Part shown: in pieces, positions 43,695 through 53,227 of the stretch | Layout: each line of letters opens with the position of its first letter | Numbering within the stretch: the first letter of the stretch is position 1 | NCBI GenBank assembly: GCA_903893745.1 | Contig: CAITNF010000001.1 | Span: 1 to 64,000, forward strand | Direction: 5' to 3' | From: an uncultured Actinomycetes bacterium | GTDB taxonomy: Bacteria; Actinomycetota; Acidimicrobiia; Acidimicrobiales; RAAP-2 | Length of the DNA: 64,000 bases | Translations under genes and position numbers: made by a program | The notes under the pieces: model-generated | Told to the model about the DNA's origin: nothing | The model's input: only the letters and a program-made list of their open reading frames with translations | Databases searched by the model: none

Positions 43695-44009
43695 CTACGA
43701 ATGCGAGTGGCGCCCGGGGAGCGCAGCGGCGGTGCCCTCACGAGTCCTCACCTGAACTCGCGCGTGATGGTGGCTCTTCGTATCACGCCATGACCCGACG
43801 AGTTCCAGATTCCGCCGCACACCTTCCAGCGTGAGTTCGACCTCAGGATGGGCTCTTGCCACCCGGCCGAGTGGTTCAACCCGGGCCACGATATTTGAAC
43901 CGATTAAGCGCTCGACCAGATACGCACTAACTCTTCGAGGTTGATCTTTGGCTGGTCGCCGAGCCTGGTAAAAGTAACGGTCGAGAACCCGGGGCACGTT
44001 TATTTCCAT
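43695..44009 (-). CDS. Uncharacterised 104-residue protein
   Basis: The ATG at 44009 has TACCTT at 44021-44016, exactly -12 to -7, the same start signal as many genes here; this is the main reason to accept it. The protein is basic (EINVPRVLDRYFYQARRPAK, then VERLIGSNIVARVEPLGRVA) with no signal peptide or membrane helix and a His/Arg-rich C-terminus. I recognise no family. A longer open frame to 44054 lacks support. Confidence 0.5.
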   Translation of the reverse strand: MEINVPRVLDRYFYQARRPAKDQPRRVSAYLVERLIGSNIVARVEPLGRVARAHPEVELTLEGVRRNLELVGSWRDTKSHHHARVQVRTREGTAAALPGRHSHS

Positions 44010-44053
44010 AGTGTGAAGGTAATGAGCCCGTGTGACAGTGTCGACGTGACACA

Positions 44054-45136
44054 ATGCCTAGCAAGGACTCTATGACTCAGCTACCTCACATCACGCCCGC
44101 CTACGCACCTCAACCGGAGGGGGTGGCGTGGCCGACCCACGAATGGCCCCGAGCCACCCATCCGCTTCAAGCGGAACTCGAGCGCGTCGTCGATGAACTC
44201 TTTACCCGTGAAGAACTCTTCGTCACAAATGCCGTAGTAATTGTGCAAGGTGGACGCGTACTCGTTGAACGTTACGGCGGCGTGCAGGAGTACTTCGATC
44301 GGCCGGCTGAACCCATCACCGAAGCCAGTCAACTCCTCTCATGGTCAATGGCCAAGTCCATGCTCCACTTCATCATTGGCACGCTGGTCGACGAGGGGCG
44401 TCTCGACCCCAGTGCACCCGCGCCAGTACCCGAGTGGGCCAGCCCCGACGACCCTCGCCACGCCATCACCATTGGTGACCTTCTCGCCATGCGTGATGGC
44501 CTCAATTTTGTGGAGAACTACGAAATTGATCAGGTGAGCAACGTCATTGAGATGCTCTTTGGCGACGGCAAGGAGAACATGGCGGCCTACACCGCACAAC
44601 GCCCTCTCGCCCACGCTCCCGGCTCGACCTTTAACTATTCGAGTGGCACCACCAACGTGCTCAGTCGAATTGTCGCCGACCAGCTGGGCTACGACGAGCC
44701 GTACCGGCGCGCACTGCAGGATCGACTCTTTGGCCCCATTGGCCTCACCAGCGCGGAGCCCACTTTTGATCAAGCTGGCGTGTGGATTGCGTCAAGTTAT
44801 CTGCACGCTCAAGCTCTCGACTTCGCAAAATTTGGCCTGCTCTACCTTCGAGGTGGCGAGTGGGATGGTCAGCAGTTGGTGTCACGTTCGTGGGCCGACA
44901 CCGCGCAAACCCCTCACAGCATCGATCCAGAGAGTGGCGCCTACTACTCGTGGCAGTGGTGGGTAACGGGCGACCAGTTCGGTACCTACTGGGCGAGCGG
45001 CTACGAGGGGCAGATGATCAGTGTGGTCCCCGCCCTTGACGCGCTGGTAGTGCGTTTTGGCCATAGTCCAGCCGAAAACTACCCGGCTCTGTACTCGTGG
45101 CGGTCCCGCATTCTCGAAGTACTGGCTCAAACCTAG
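44054..45136 (+). CDS. Class C beta-lactamase-fold serine hydrolase
   Basis: 360 residues. SMAKS places the catalytic Ser98-x-x-Lys101, FNYSSGTTNVL the Tyr-x-Ser motif, and FGHSPAENYP the third conserved region. The fold is shared by esterases, D-aminopeptidases and 6-aminohexanoate-dimer hydrolases, and FNYSSGTTNVL-type signatures are commoner in the latter two. No signal peptide. ATG 44072 (AAGGA upstream, TAGCAA at -13) is an alternative start six codons in. Confidence 0.88.
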   Translation: MPSKDSMTQLPHITPAYAPQPEGVAWPTHEWPRATHPLQAELERVVDELFTREELFVTNAVVIVQGGRVLVERYGGVQEYFDRPAEPITEASQLLSWSMAKSMLHFIIGTLVDEGRLDPSAPAPVPEWASPDDPRHAITIGDLLAMRDGLNFVENYEIDQVSNVIEMLFGDGKENMAAYTAQRPLAHAPGSTFNYSSGTTNVLSRIVADQLGYDEPYRRALQDRLFGPIGLTSAEPTFDQAGVWIASSYLHAQALDFAKFGLLYLRGGEWDGQQLVSRSWADTAQTPHSIDPESGAYYSWQWWVTGDQFGTYWASGYEGQMISVVPALDALVVRFGHSPAENYPALYSWRSRILEVLAQT

Positions 45137-45208
45137 GCGGTCCACCGCTCTAGTGCCCAGGCCCGTTTACGCACTGATTGCGCCATAAATGTCACGACAA
45201 ACGAGGTG

Positions 45209-45214
45209 TAGTCT
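45209..45214 (+). promoter_or_regulatory. -10 hexamer of the polyamine transporter operon
   Basis: TAGTCT lies exactly -12 to -7 from the ATG of the ABC ATPase (45221). No Shine-Dalgarno sequence precedes that ATG. Confidence 0.6.
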
Positions 45215-45220
45215 GCCTTC

Positions 45221-46288
45221 ATGCGATGGGGGTCGAAGACTACTGGGCAGCCAGCGTCGCCCAGAGGGGTGAACGGTAGCAGCCAACCAGGAATCACCTT
45301 GCGCGGTGTGACCAAGCGATTTGGTGGCCAGCTCGCCGTCCACGACGTTGACCTCGACATCGCCCAAGGTGAATTTTTTACCATGCTCGGTCCATCGGGT
45401 TCTGGCAAGACAACCTTGCTGCGACTCATCGCCGGATTTGAAGTTCTCGACGCCGGAACCATCATTCTCGAGGGAGTTGACGTCACTGGGCTGCCCCCCT
45501 ATCAGCGAGGCGTCAATACCGTCTTCCAGGACTACGCGCTCTTCCCACATTTCTCTGTCGCCCAGAATGTGGCCTACGGACTTCGAGTTCGTCGGGTGCC
45601 CGCTAGTGAACGCCGCGAACGCGTCGAGCGAGTACTCGACATGGTGCGCATGAGTGCATTCGCAGATCGGCGACCGACCCAACTCTCAGGTGGCCAGCGT
45701 CAGCGGGTTGCACTCGCTCGCGCCATTGTGAACGAGCCCTCAGTATTACTGCTCGACGAGCCACTCGGCGCGCTCGATCTCAAACTACGCCAGGAGATGC
45801 AAGTCGAGCTCAAACGCATCCAACGCCAGATTGGCATCACTTTCATCTACGTAACACACGATCAAGAAGAAGCGCTCACCATGAGTGACCGGCTCGCGGT
45901 CTTTCGCGACGGGACAATTGAACAAATTGGCCACCCCAGTGAGGTCTACGAACAACCAGCGTCGGAGTTCGTCGCCTCGTTCGTGGGCACTTCAAACGTT
46001 GTGGAAACTAACCTAGGTCGCGCAGTGGTACGACCAGAAAAAATTGAACTTTCATCAACGTCGCTCGCATCGGGAGAATTGGGCGGCACCGGACATATAA
46101 CCGACGTTGCTTACCTTGGAATGGTGACGCGTTATACCGTGGCCATGGATGAGGGACACACTATGTCAGCGGTCCGACAGAACAGTTCGCTCGAACGCCA
46201 GACTTTCACTATCGGTGATCGGGTCACCGTGGCTTGGAAACTTCACGACGCTTTTCCACTCACCAATCAGTCCATCGCCGCTGGCTAG
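45221..46288 (+). CDS. potA: Polyamine-type ABC transporter ATP-binding protein (PotA-like)
   Basis: 355 residues: Walker [11 protein letters not shown]-loop [21 protein letters not shown], signature [15 protein letters not shown], Walker [13 protein letters not shown]-loop THDQEEA, and a C-terminal TOBE domain (about 265-350). QDYALFPHF and the four-gene order identify the spermidine/putrescine class. It hydrolyses ATP on the cytoplasmic face to drive import. The first ~25 residues are an extra Ser/Gly-rich tail. Confidence 0.95.
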   Translation: MRWGSKTTGQPASPRGVNGSSQPGITLRGVTKRFGGQLAVHDVDLDIAQGEFFTMLGPSGSGKTTLLRLIAGFEVLDAGTIILEGVDVTGLPPYQRGVNTVFQDYALFPHFSVAQNVAYGLRVRRVPASERRERVERVLDMVRMSAFADRRPTQLSGGQRQRVALARAIVNEPSVLLLDEPLGALDLKLRQEMQVELKRIQRQIGITFIYVTHDQEEALTMSDRLAVFRDGTIEQIGHPSEVYEQPASEFVASFVGTSNVVETNLGRAVVRPEKIELSSTSLASGELGGTGHITDVAYLGMVTRYTVAMDEGHTMSAVRQNSSLERQTFTIGDRVTVAWKLHDAFPLTNQSIAAG

Positions 46289-46313
46289 CGTGGACGCCAA
46301 CAAAGGAGAAAAA

Positions 46314-47504
46314 ATGAAACAGTTCCGAACCACCCACTGGCTCGCCAGCGCGGGCGCGGTTATCGTGCTCAGTCTTGGCGCGGTTCCAGTGGCACTCGCT
46401 ACCGCCGGGGCTAGTTCCAGCACCCCGCCGATGCAGAACATGAAACCGCAAGCCAGCGTGGGCGCTGGCGAGGGTGCGCTGAATCTGATTGCTTGGGAAG
46501 GTTACGCCCAGCCAACGTGGGTTAAGCCCTTCACGAAAGCCACTGGCTGCAAAGTGAACGCTAAATACGGCGGTTCGTCCAGCGAAATGGTTTCACTTAT
46601 GGCCAATGGTGGTGGTCATCAGTACGACCTGGTTTCAGCCTCGGGTGACGCGGACCTGCGACTGATCTACGGTGGCAACGTCAAGCCAATCAACATGAAC
46701 TTGATTCCGGCCGCCAAACAGTTTCGCCCCTTCTTGCGAGCTCCTTCGTTCAACACGATTAACGGCAAGCACTATGGCGTGAGCTACGAATTTGGTCCGA
46801 ACGTACTCCTGTACTCCACCAAGACGTTCAGCTCTGCACCAACTTCGTGGTCAGTGCTCTACAGCAAGGCCAACAAGGGCAAGATCACCGTTCCGAACAA
46901 CCCCATTCAAATCGCTGACGCCGCGCTCTACCTCGCCAAGGCTAAGCCGAGCCTCGGTATTACCGACCCCTACGAACTCACGACAACGCAGTTCAATGCG
47001 GCAGTCGCACTATTGAAGTCCCAGCACCCACTCATCAAGAAGTACTGGGACTTAGCGAGCCAAGAGATCTCACTCTTCACGAATGGATCAGTCGTGGCCG
47101 GCGCCGCGTGGCCGTACCAAACCAACACGCTGCAAGGCGCCAAAGTGAAGGTAGCCGACACCATCCCGAGTGAAGGGGCCACTGGCTGGGCGGACTCGTG
47201 GCTGCTCGCGACGAATGCGCCACACCCGAACTGTGCCTACAAGTGGATGCAGTGGGTCTCCACGCCAAAGGTCCAAGCTCAAGAAGCGCTGTACTTCGGT
47301 GAGACTCCCGCCAATACTCAGGCGTGCGCAATCATGGACACGCTGCAACCCGGTGGATGCGCCGCGTATCACGCTAACGCACCCGAGTCCTATTTCGCCA
47401 CCATCAAGTTCTGGAAGACCCCGCTCGCCGCGTGTGGCAACGGTCAGAACAACTGTGTGGACTTTACGAAGTGGCAGCAGGCCTGGACGCAGATCACCGG
47501 TTAG
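46314..47504 (+). CDS. potD: Extracellular polyamine-binding protein (PotD-like)
   Basis: 396 residues from ATG 46314 with AAAGGAG 5 nt upstream. A signal peptide (hydrophobic core about 10-30) precedes the mature protein: LNLIAWEGYAQPTWVKPF, YGGSSSEMVSLM, and WPYQTNTLQ. This is the SBP_bac_8-type fold of spermidine/putrescine receptors. No lipobox Cys is seen, so it may be released or held by its signal anchor. CAACP-like paired cysteines near the C-terminus (CAIMDTLQPGGC) may form a disulfide. Confidence 0.93.
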   Translation: MKQFRTTHWLASAGAVIVLSLGAVPVALATAGASSSTPPMQNMKPQASVGAGEGALNLIAWEGYAQPTWVKPFTKATGCKVNAKYGGSSSEMVSLMANGGGHQYDLVSASGDADLRLIYGGNVKPINMNLIPAAKQFRPFLRAPSFNTINGKHYGVSYEFGPNVLLYSTKTFSSAPTSWSVLYSKANKGKITVPNNPIQIADAALYLAKAKPSLGITDPYELTTTQFNAAVALLKSQHPLIKKYWDLASQEISLFTNGSVVAGAAWPYQTNTLQGAKVKVADTIPSEGATGWADSWLLATNAPHPNCAYKWMQWVSTPKVQAQEALYFGETPANTQACAIMDTLQPGGCAAYHANAPESYFATIKFWKTPLAACGNGQNNCVDFTKWQQAWTQITG

Positions 47505-47507
47505 CCG

Positions 47508-48401
47508 GTGGCTTCCCCCGCGAACTCACTCACGCAACGAACAGGGGCGGTGCTCTGGCGCCGCCCCTGGCTTCGCGGTGCGCTGACCCTTTCGCCACCA
47601 CTGCTGTGGTTTCTCATCATCTACCTCGCGTCACTCGCCGTGATGCTGGTCACGGCTTTCTTTAGTACCGACGCGCTCACCGGCAACATCAGTCACCAGT
47701 GGACGTGGAGCAACTTCTCTCAAATCGTCCACCAGAGTGTCTACGCCTCGATTGTGTTGCGAACGCTCACAATGGCGGTGGTCGTCACCATCACCGACAT
47801 CATCATCGCCCTCCCGTTTTCCTTCTTTCTCGCCAAGGTCGTCACCTGGCGGTGGCGCCAGTTCCTCCTCGCACTGTTACTGCTGCCACTTTGGGCGAGC
47901 TACCTCGCCAAGGTCTACGCCTGGATCAATATCCTCTCGGATAAGGGCGTGCTACCGGGAATTGAAAGCCGACTCGGTCTGCCGACGACGCACCTCGCCT
48001 ACACCAACGTCGCCATGTGGATTGTCTTTAGCTACCTCTGGCTCCCCTTCATGATCGTGCCGGTCTACAGCGCCTTTGAGCGCGTCCCGGACTCACTGAT
48101 GGAGGCCTCGTCCGATCTGGGCGCAGGTTCGTGGCGGACTTTTCGCTGGGTACTGATCCCCATGGTGCTACCGGGCATTGTCGCCGGGTCAATCTTCACC
48201 TTCTCGTTAACCCTGGGTGACTTCATTACTCCACTACTCATTGGCGGATCGAGTTCCAACTTTATTGGTAACGCGATTTACGACAGTGCATTGAACGGCG
48301 GCAATCTCCCATTCGCGGCCGCCCTCGCTTTCATTTCAATCATCATCATGGGCGGGTACCTCCTCATGGCCCGTTGGGCCGGGGCGTTCGAGGCCCTGTG
48401 A
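47508..48401 (+). CDS. potB: Polyamine-type ABC transporter permease (PotB-like)
   Basis: 297 residues, six hydrophobic helices, and the permease EAA loop EASSDLGAGSWRTFRWVLIPM that contacts the ATPase. GTG 47508 is three bases behind the binding-protein stop, so it is co-translated with it. With the overlapping next gene it forms the membrane channel heterodimer. Confidence 0.93.
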   Translation: MASPANSLTQRTGAVLWRRPWLRGALTLSPPLLWFLIIYLASLAVMLVTAFFSTDALTGNISHQWTWSNFSQIVHQSVYASIVLRTLTMAVVVTITDIIIALPFSFFLAKVVTWRWRQFLLALLLLPLWASYLAKVYAWINILSDKGVLPGIESRLGLPTTHLAYTNVAMWIVFSYLWLPFMIVPVYSAFERVPDSLMEASSDLGAGSWRTFRWVLIPMVLPGIVAGSIFTFSLTLGDFITPLLIGGSSSNFIGNAIYDSALNGGNLPFAAALAFISIIIMGGYLLMARWAGAFEAL

Positions 48402-49192
48402 GACTTTCGACGTTCACACGATTGAGCCTGGCAATTTTTGCCGGTCTCGTCATCTTGTTTCTCATTGTGCCGCTCATCGTGATTGTGTTCTTCGCCTTTG
48501 ATGCATCTAACGTGCAGACCTTCCCTATTCATCAATGGACCCTGAACTGGTTCTCCATTGCTTGGCGCGACCCCGCGGTGCGCAGTGCTTTCCTCTTAAG
48601 TGTGAAAGCGGGACTGTTTGCGACACTCATTGCCCTGGTGCTCGGCGTCATGGTCGCTTTTGGCATTCATCGCTTCAAATTCTTTGGACGAGAGGCGGTC
48701 TCGCTGCTGTTGGTGCTGCCTCTGGCACTTCCCGGAATCGTGACGGGCCTCGCGTTGCACTCCGCCTTCAACCTCATTGGCTTACCGTTTTCTCTCTACA
48801 CCATCGTGATTGGCCACGCGACTTTTTGCATCGTGGTGGTCTTTAATAACGTCGTCGCTCGACTTCGGCGCACCTCGAATTCACTCCATGAAGCATCGTC
48901 GGATCTGGGAGCAACTCCGCTGCAGACGATTCGCCTCATCACCCTTCCGACGCTCTCTACCGCCATCATTGCTGGAGCACTTTTGGCCTTCGCCCTCAGT
49001 TTCGACGAAGTCATCGTGACCACATTTACCGCCGGAGCTCAAAATACGTTGCCGCTGTGGATCTTTGGCGCTATTCGACTTGGCCAGCAGCTACCCGAAA
49101 TCAATGCCGTCGTCGTTGGAGTCGTTGCCCTCACTATTGTGCCGATTGCCTACGCCGCACGTATCGCCAGTGGCGACCGCGTCAAGAACTAA
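48398..49192 (+). CDS. potC: Polyamine-type ABC transporter permease (PotC-like)
   Basis: 264 residues from GTG 48398, which overlaps the upstream permease stop as GTGA. Six helices; the EAA loop reads EASSDLGATPLQTIRLITLP. The open frame begins earlier, but the overlap and the hydrophobic N-terminus fix this start. It completes the four-gene importer and is convergent with pyrE after a 6-bp gap. Confidence 0.93.
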   Translation: MRLSTFTRLSLAIFAGLVILFLIVPLIVIVFFAFDASNVQTFPIHQWTLNWFSIAWRDPAVRSAFLLSVKAGLFATLIALVLGVMVAFGIHRFKFFGREAVSLLLVLPLALPGIVTGLALHSAFNLIGLPFSLYTIVIGHATFCIVVVFNNVVARLRRTSNSLHEASSDLGATPLQTIRLITLPTLSTAIIAGALLAFALSFDEVIVTTFTAGAQNTLPLWIFGAIRLGQQLPEINAVVVGVVALTIVPIAYAARIASGDRVKN

Positions 49193-49198
49193 CTCGCT

Positions 49199-49753
49199 TT
49201 ACGCACCCTCGTAGGAGAAGCCGAGGTCGGGGGCGCTAAACAGCGCGTCGAATTGCCAACCCTCGTGCGCCGCCATCGCCGCCGCGGTGCCCCCACGATC
49301 AACGACCGCCAACAGCAGTACGACTTCGCAACCGAGATCACGAACTACCCGTGCCGCCTCGAGCAGACTCGTGCCGCGAGTCACGGTGTCCTCAGTGATG
49401 ACCACCCGATCGCCCTCGAGTAGCGAGCCGGCGATTCGTCCGCCCGCGCCGTGATCCTTGGCCTCTTTGCGCACGCTGAATGCTCGCAGCGAACGGCCCT
49501 GCGTGGCGCCCACGCCGGCGGCAATGAAACTGACTCCGTCAGCCCCCATCGTGAGCCCCCCAATTGCGTTCGCACCAGCGGGGATCCGTTCGAGCACGAG
49601 CGAGGCCACGTCGAGCATGGACTCTGGAGCGCAGATGGTCTGTTTTGAGTCAATGAACCATGACGAAGTGCGCCCGGACTTAAGCGTGAATGAGCCGCGT
49701 CGCACCGAGTGGTCAAGGAGGTGCTGAAGAACTCGTTCGCGCGCGTCACTCAC
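49199..49753 (-). CDS. pyrE: Orotate phosphoribosyltransferase
   Basis: 184 residues. The PRPP-binding loop is VVITEDTVTRGTSLLEA, and SGRTSSWFIDSKQ is the typical orotate-side region. It converts orotate and PRPP to orotidine 5'-phosphate in pyrimidine synthesis. Its GTG overlaps the purM stop by 4 bp, so the purine unit purF-purM ends with a pyrimidine gene. Confidence 0.93.
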   Translation of the reverse strand: MSDARERVLQHLLDHSVRRGSFTLKSGRTSSWFIDSKQTICAPESMLDVASLVLERIPAGANAIGGLTMGADGVSFIAAGVGATQGRSLRAFSVRKEAKDHGAGGRIAGSLLEGDRVVITEDTVTRGTSLLEAARVVRDLGCEVVLLLAVVDRGGTAAAMAAHEGWQFDALFSAPDLGFSYEGA

Positions 49754-50811
49754 GTCAGCACCACCTGGCCAGATCCTTCTCGAACTTCACCAACGACCCC
49801 CGCGTCAATGCCACACGAACGCGCCACGGTGATTGCGGCTGCGGCAATGCTGGGGCTCAACGCCACGACCATACCTAAACCGCAGTTAAAGACTCGCACC
49901 ATTTCGTCCGCACTGATCTGCCCACGTCGCTGCAGCTCAAAAAAGATTTCGGGCGTCACAAAACTCGTCATATCAATAACTGCGTCGAGCGTGGGGGGCA
50001 AGATTCGCACGACGTTGCCGAGAATGCCACCACCGGTAATGTGCGCGGCGGCGTGCACGAGTGTGTCGAACTCCACGCAAAGTGCGTGCACTGCGCCCGA
50101 GTAGATCACCGACGGGATCAAGAGTTCATCGCCCAAGTTACGCGTGGAGCCCTCAAAAGCGGGGGCTTGAAGGGCCACATCGTCAACGAGGAGGACTCGT
50201 CGGGCGAGCGAGTACCCATTGGAGCGCAGGCCGGGCGACGAAAAACCTACGAGCACGTCACCCGGGCGCACTCGTGTTGGCCCCAGCTCGCGGCCTCTTT
50301 CAACCACGCCCACCGCAAAGCCGGCCACGTCGAGTTCATCGGGCTTCATCACCCCACCGTGTTCGGCGGTCTCGCCACCGAGGAGCGCAACCCCCGCCTC
50401 GCGACACCCCTGCGCGATACCGCCCACGAGTTCTTCGAGCCGGCGCGGGTCCAGTGCGCCCACCGCCACGTAGTCGAGCAAAAAGAGCGGTTCGGCCCCT
50501 ACGCAGGCCAAGTCGTCGACCAGCATCGCCACCAAGTCAATACCCACCGAGTCGTAACGACCGACCAGTCTCGCGACTTCAAGTTTCGTCCCGACACCGT
50601 CGGCCGAGGCCACGAGGACGGGATGTTCGTAGCGAGCGGTGTCGAGCGCGAAGAGCCCCCCAAAGCCACCAATGTCGCCCAGAACCTCGGGCCGCTTCGT
50701 ACTGGCTACCGATTTCTTAATTCGTTCAACGGCTTCATCACCGGCCTCAATGGAGACACCCGCAGCGGCGTAGGTCAGTCCACCAGCTGGCTGATCGAGA
50801 AGTCGGCTCAC
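49750..50811 (-). CDS. purM: Phosphoribosylformylglycinamidine cyclo-ligase
   Basis: 353 residues: GLTYAAAGVSIEAGDEAVERIK, DGVGTKLEVA, MLVDDLACVGAEPLFLLDY and ITGGGILGNVVRILP. It closes the imidazole ring to give AIR using ATP. It overlaps purF upstream and pyrE downstream, each by 4 bp, giving tight translational coupling. Confidence 0.96.
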   Translation of the reverse strand: MSRLLDQPAGGLTYAAAGVSIEAGDEAVERIKKSVASTKRPEVLGDIGGFGGLFALDTARYEHPVLVASADGVGTKLEVARLVGRYDSVGIDLVAMLVDDLACVGAEPLFLLDYVAVGALDPRRLEELVGGIAQGCREAGVALLGGETAEHGGVMKPDELDVAGFAVGVVERGRELGPTRVRPGDVLVGFSSPGLRSNGYSLARRVLLVDDVALQAPAFEGSTRNLGDELLIPSVIYSGAVHALCVEFDTLVHAAAHITGGGILGNVVRILPPTLDAVIDMTSFVTPEIFFELQRRGQISADEMVRVFNCGLGMVVALSPSIAAAAITVARSCGIDAGVVGEVREGSGQVVLT

Positions 50812-52208
50812 CAGCGTTTGCCCGCTCGCCCGATTACCACGGGCACCGGGGCCGGGTAGTTACCCGTCAGACACGCGTCACAGCACTCCCCATCGAGCTG
50901 AATAGCCGTGCGCAAGTGCTCGAGCGTGATGAATTCGATGGAGTCACAGCCGATGTAGTCGCCCATTTCCTCGACCGAGTGATTCGCCGCGAGCAGATCA
51001 TCACGATTCGGCGTATCGATTCCGAAGTAGCAGGGCCACATAAAGGGCGGTGACGAAATTCTGAGGTGCACTTCACTGGCGCCGGCGTCGCGCAACATCC
51101 CCACGAGCGCGCGCGTCGTTGTGCCGCGCACAATCGAATCATCAACCACGACGAGGCGCTGACCCGCAATATTTTCGCGCAGTGGATTGAGTTTTCGACG
51201 CACTCCCGCGGCGCGCTGCTGTTGGTCCGGGGAGATGAACGTGCGCCCGATGTAGCGATTTTTCACGAGTCCGTAGCCAAAGGGGATTCCCGAGGCCTTG
51301 GCGTAGCCTTCGGCAGCTGGGATGCCCGAGTCGGGAACACCCATCACGATGTCGGCCTCCACGCTGGACTGCTGGGCGAGGAGTTCGCCCATGCGTCGCC
51401 GGGCAGTGTGGACCTGGTGACCCATGAGGTAAGTATCGGGACGCGCAAAGTAGACAAACTCAAAGATGCAGAGCATCTCTTTATCACTCGCGGGTTCAAG
51501 AAGTTGCACCGTTTGCACACCCGCCGATGTAATGGTGACTAACTCGCCCGGACGGATCTCGCGCACGAACGCGGCGCCCACCACGTCGAGCGCCGGCGAC
51601 TCCGAGGCGACCACCCATCCTTCGGGAGCGTCCTCAGTTCCGAGGCGACCCAGGCAGAGCGGACGAAATCCGTGGGGGTCTCGCACTGCGTGCACCGCAT
51701 TGGCTTCGAGCAACACCATTGAAAATGCACCCTGTGCTTCACCGAGTACGACGCTCAGCGCGTCAACGAGCGAGCCACCACGTTCAATTTCACGGGCCAC
51801 GAGTTCAGCGACCAGGTCCGAGTCTGAGAGCATCGAAGTGAACTCAATGCCGGCCGCTTCAGCGAGCACCGTAGTGTTCGTGAGGTTGCCATTATGGGCC
51901 AGGGCGAAACCCGATGATCCCGCTGAACGGTAGACCGGTTGAGCCGCGGTCCAGTTAGCCGAACCCGACGTCGAGTAACGCGTGTGACCAATTACCAGTG
52001 AACCCGCGAGAGCGCGCAGCGTCGTGTCGGCAAAGACGTGGCTCACGAGACCGTTATCTTTCACCACGGTGATCTGCTCATTGTTAAACGTGGCCATGCC
52101 CGCCGACTCTTGTCCACGATGCTGCAGCGCGTAGAGGGCGTCGTAACAGAGGTGCGCCACGTCGCGCCCGGACGCCACGATTCCTACGACTCCACAGGCT
52201 TCTTTCAT
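50808..52208 (-). CDS. purF: Amidophosphoribosyltransferase
   Basis: 466 residues. Residues MKEA form a short propeptide before the nucleophile Cys5 (CGVVGIVASG). The glutaminase domain shows GHTRYST and AHNGNLTN; the transferase domain shows VVVDDSIVRGTTTRAL for PRPP. The C-terminal GECCDACLTGNYP and other cysteines suggest a Bacillus-type Fe-S enzyme. First committed step of purine synthesis. TAGGGT at 52223-52218 is a probable -10, implying a very short leader. It is divergent from the PHP gene. Confidence 0.96.
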   Translation of the reverse strand: MKEACGVVGIVASGRDVAHLCYDALYALQHRGQESAGMATFNNEQITVVKDNGLVSHVFADTTLRALAGSLVIGHTRYSTSGSANWTAAQPVYRSAGSSGFALAHNGNLTNTTVLAEAAGIEFTSMLSDSDLVAELVAREIERGGSLVDALSVVLGEAQGAFSMVLLEANAVHAVRDPHGFRPLCLGRLGTEDAPEGWVVASESPALDVVGAAFVREIRPGELVTITSAGVQTVQLLEPASDKEMLCIFEFVYFARPDTYLMGHQVHTARRRMGELLAQQSSVEADIVMGVPDSGIPAAEGYAKASGIPFGYGLVKNRYIGRTFISPDQQQRAAGVRRKLNPLRENIAGQRLVVVDDSIVRGTTTRALVGMLRDAGASEVHLRISSPPFMWPCYFGIDTPNRDDLLAANHSVEEMGDYIGCDSIEFITLEHLRTAIQLDGECCDACLTGNYPAPVPVVIGRAGKRW

Positions 52209-52294
52209 GCCTGCTTCACCCTAGAAGCGGGAAAGGGGGCACGCGACACCCGGATATTCTCGCACAGTGGGTCCCCGGTGTCTCACCTTCTAGG

Positions 52295-52300
52295 TACGCT
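52295..52300 (+). promoter_or_regulatory. -10 hexamer of the leaderless PHP gene
   Basis: TACGCT at exactly -12 to -7 from ATG 52307, in the 98-bp divergent space shared with purF. Confidence 0.55.
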
Positions 52301-52306
52301 GCAAGC

Positions 52307-53227
52307 ATGATTGATCTCCACACCCACTCACTCTTCTCTGACGGGACCGATACCCCCGCCGAGCTGGCTCAGAAGGCGCACGATTTGGGACTTTCCGCTA
52401 TTGCCTTGACCGATCACGACACGACCGACAGCCACGAAGAGATGGCGAGTGCCTGTCGCGACCACGGAATTGAGCTGGTGCCGGGTGTCGAAATATCCCT
52501 GCACGAGGACCAGATCCCCAAATCGGGGCCCGAGGGTGGCCAGAGAAACGTGCACGTGCTGGCCTACTTCGTGCCCCTCGAGAGCAATCACCCCGTGCAG
52601 CAACAACTCGCGCTGCTGCGCGACGACCGCGACGCGCGCAACCGCGCGCTGGTATCTCTGTTGCAGGAACTCGGATTCGAAAAACTGACCTTCGAGTACG
52701 TCACAACATTGGCGCGCAGTGAAAGTTCGATTGGTCGCCCCCACTTCGCCAAGGCAATGTTCGCCCTGCACCCCGAGATCGTGGGCGAAGAGAGCGACCA
52801 GGGTTGGGCGAAACTCTTTAACGATTGGCTGGGATCAGAGGGTCGGGCCTATCTTCCCAAAACCTCGATAACAATTAGTGATTTTGTTGAAGCAGCCAAA
52901 GGCTCGGGGACACTCTTTTCCATTGCGCACCCACTCCTCAACTACCTCGACGGCGCCGAGACGCCAAGCACGATAGAAGCGACGATGCCGCGCGTTATGA
53001 ATTCGTTACGCGAACGGGGCTTCGTTGGTATTGAAGCCCACTACGGGGGTACTAATGCGACTACGCGTGCCCATATGGTGAAACTAACTCGCGACGCGGG
53101 GATGATTCCGACTGGTGGCTCGGACTATCACGGCAGTGTTAAGGCCGAGGTGAGTCTTGGCACGGGCCGGGCCGGTGACCTGGCCGTACCCAACGAAATT
53201 CTTGATGAACTAAAAGCTGCTCGCTAG
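52307..53227 (+). CDS. PHP-domain phosphoesterase (YciV/TrpH-like)
   Basis: 306 residues: MIDLHTHSLFSDGTDTP, ALTDHDTTDS, EVSIHVL-type strands seen as NVHVLAYF, IGRPHFAKAM, and GGSDYHG. These give the His/Asp cluster of a trinuclear metal centre. Relatives (RNase AM/TrpH) degrade 3',5'-bisphosphonucleotides and short RNAs. It is a plus-strand insert in the minus-strand purine cluster, with its end overlapping purL by 4 bp. Confidence 0.9.
   Translation: MIDLHTHSLFSDGTDTPAELAQKAHDLGLSAIALTDHDTTDSHEEMASACRDHGIELVPGVEISLHEDQIPKSGPEGGQRNVHVLAYFVPLESNHPVQQQLALLRDDRDARNRALVSLLQELGFEKLTFEYVTTLARSESSIGRPHFAKAMFALHPEIVGEESDQGWAKLFNDWLGSEGRAYLPKTSITISDFVEAAKGSGTLFSIAHPLLNYLDGAETPSTIEATMPRVMNSLRERGFVGIEAHYGGTNATTRAHMVKLTRDAGMIPTGGSDYHGSVKAEVSLGTGRAGDLAVPNEILDELKAAR

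Noticed and set aside
43695-44054. Longer frame of the 104-residue protein starting at 44054
   Set aside because: The extra 15 residues lack support, and the start signal marks ATG 44009.
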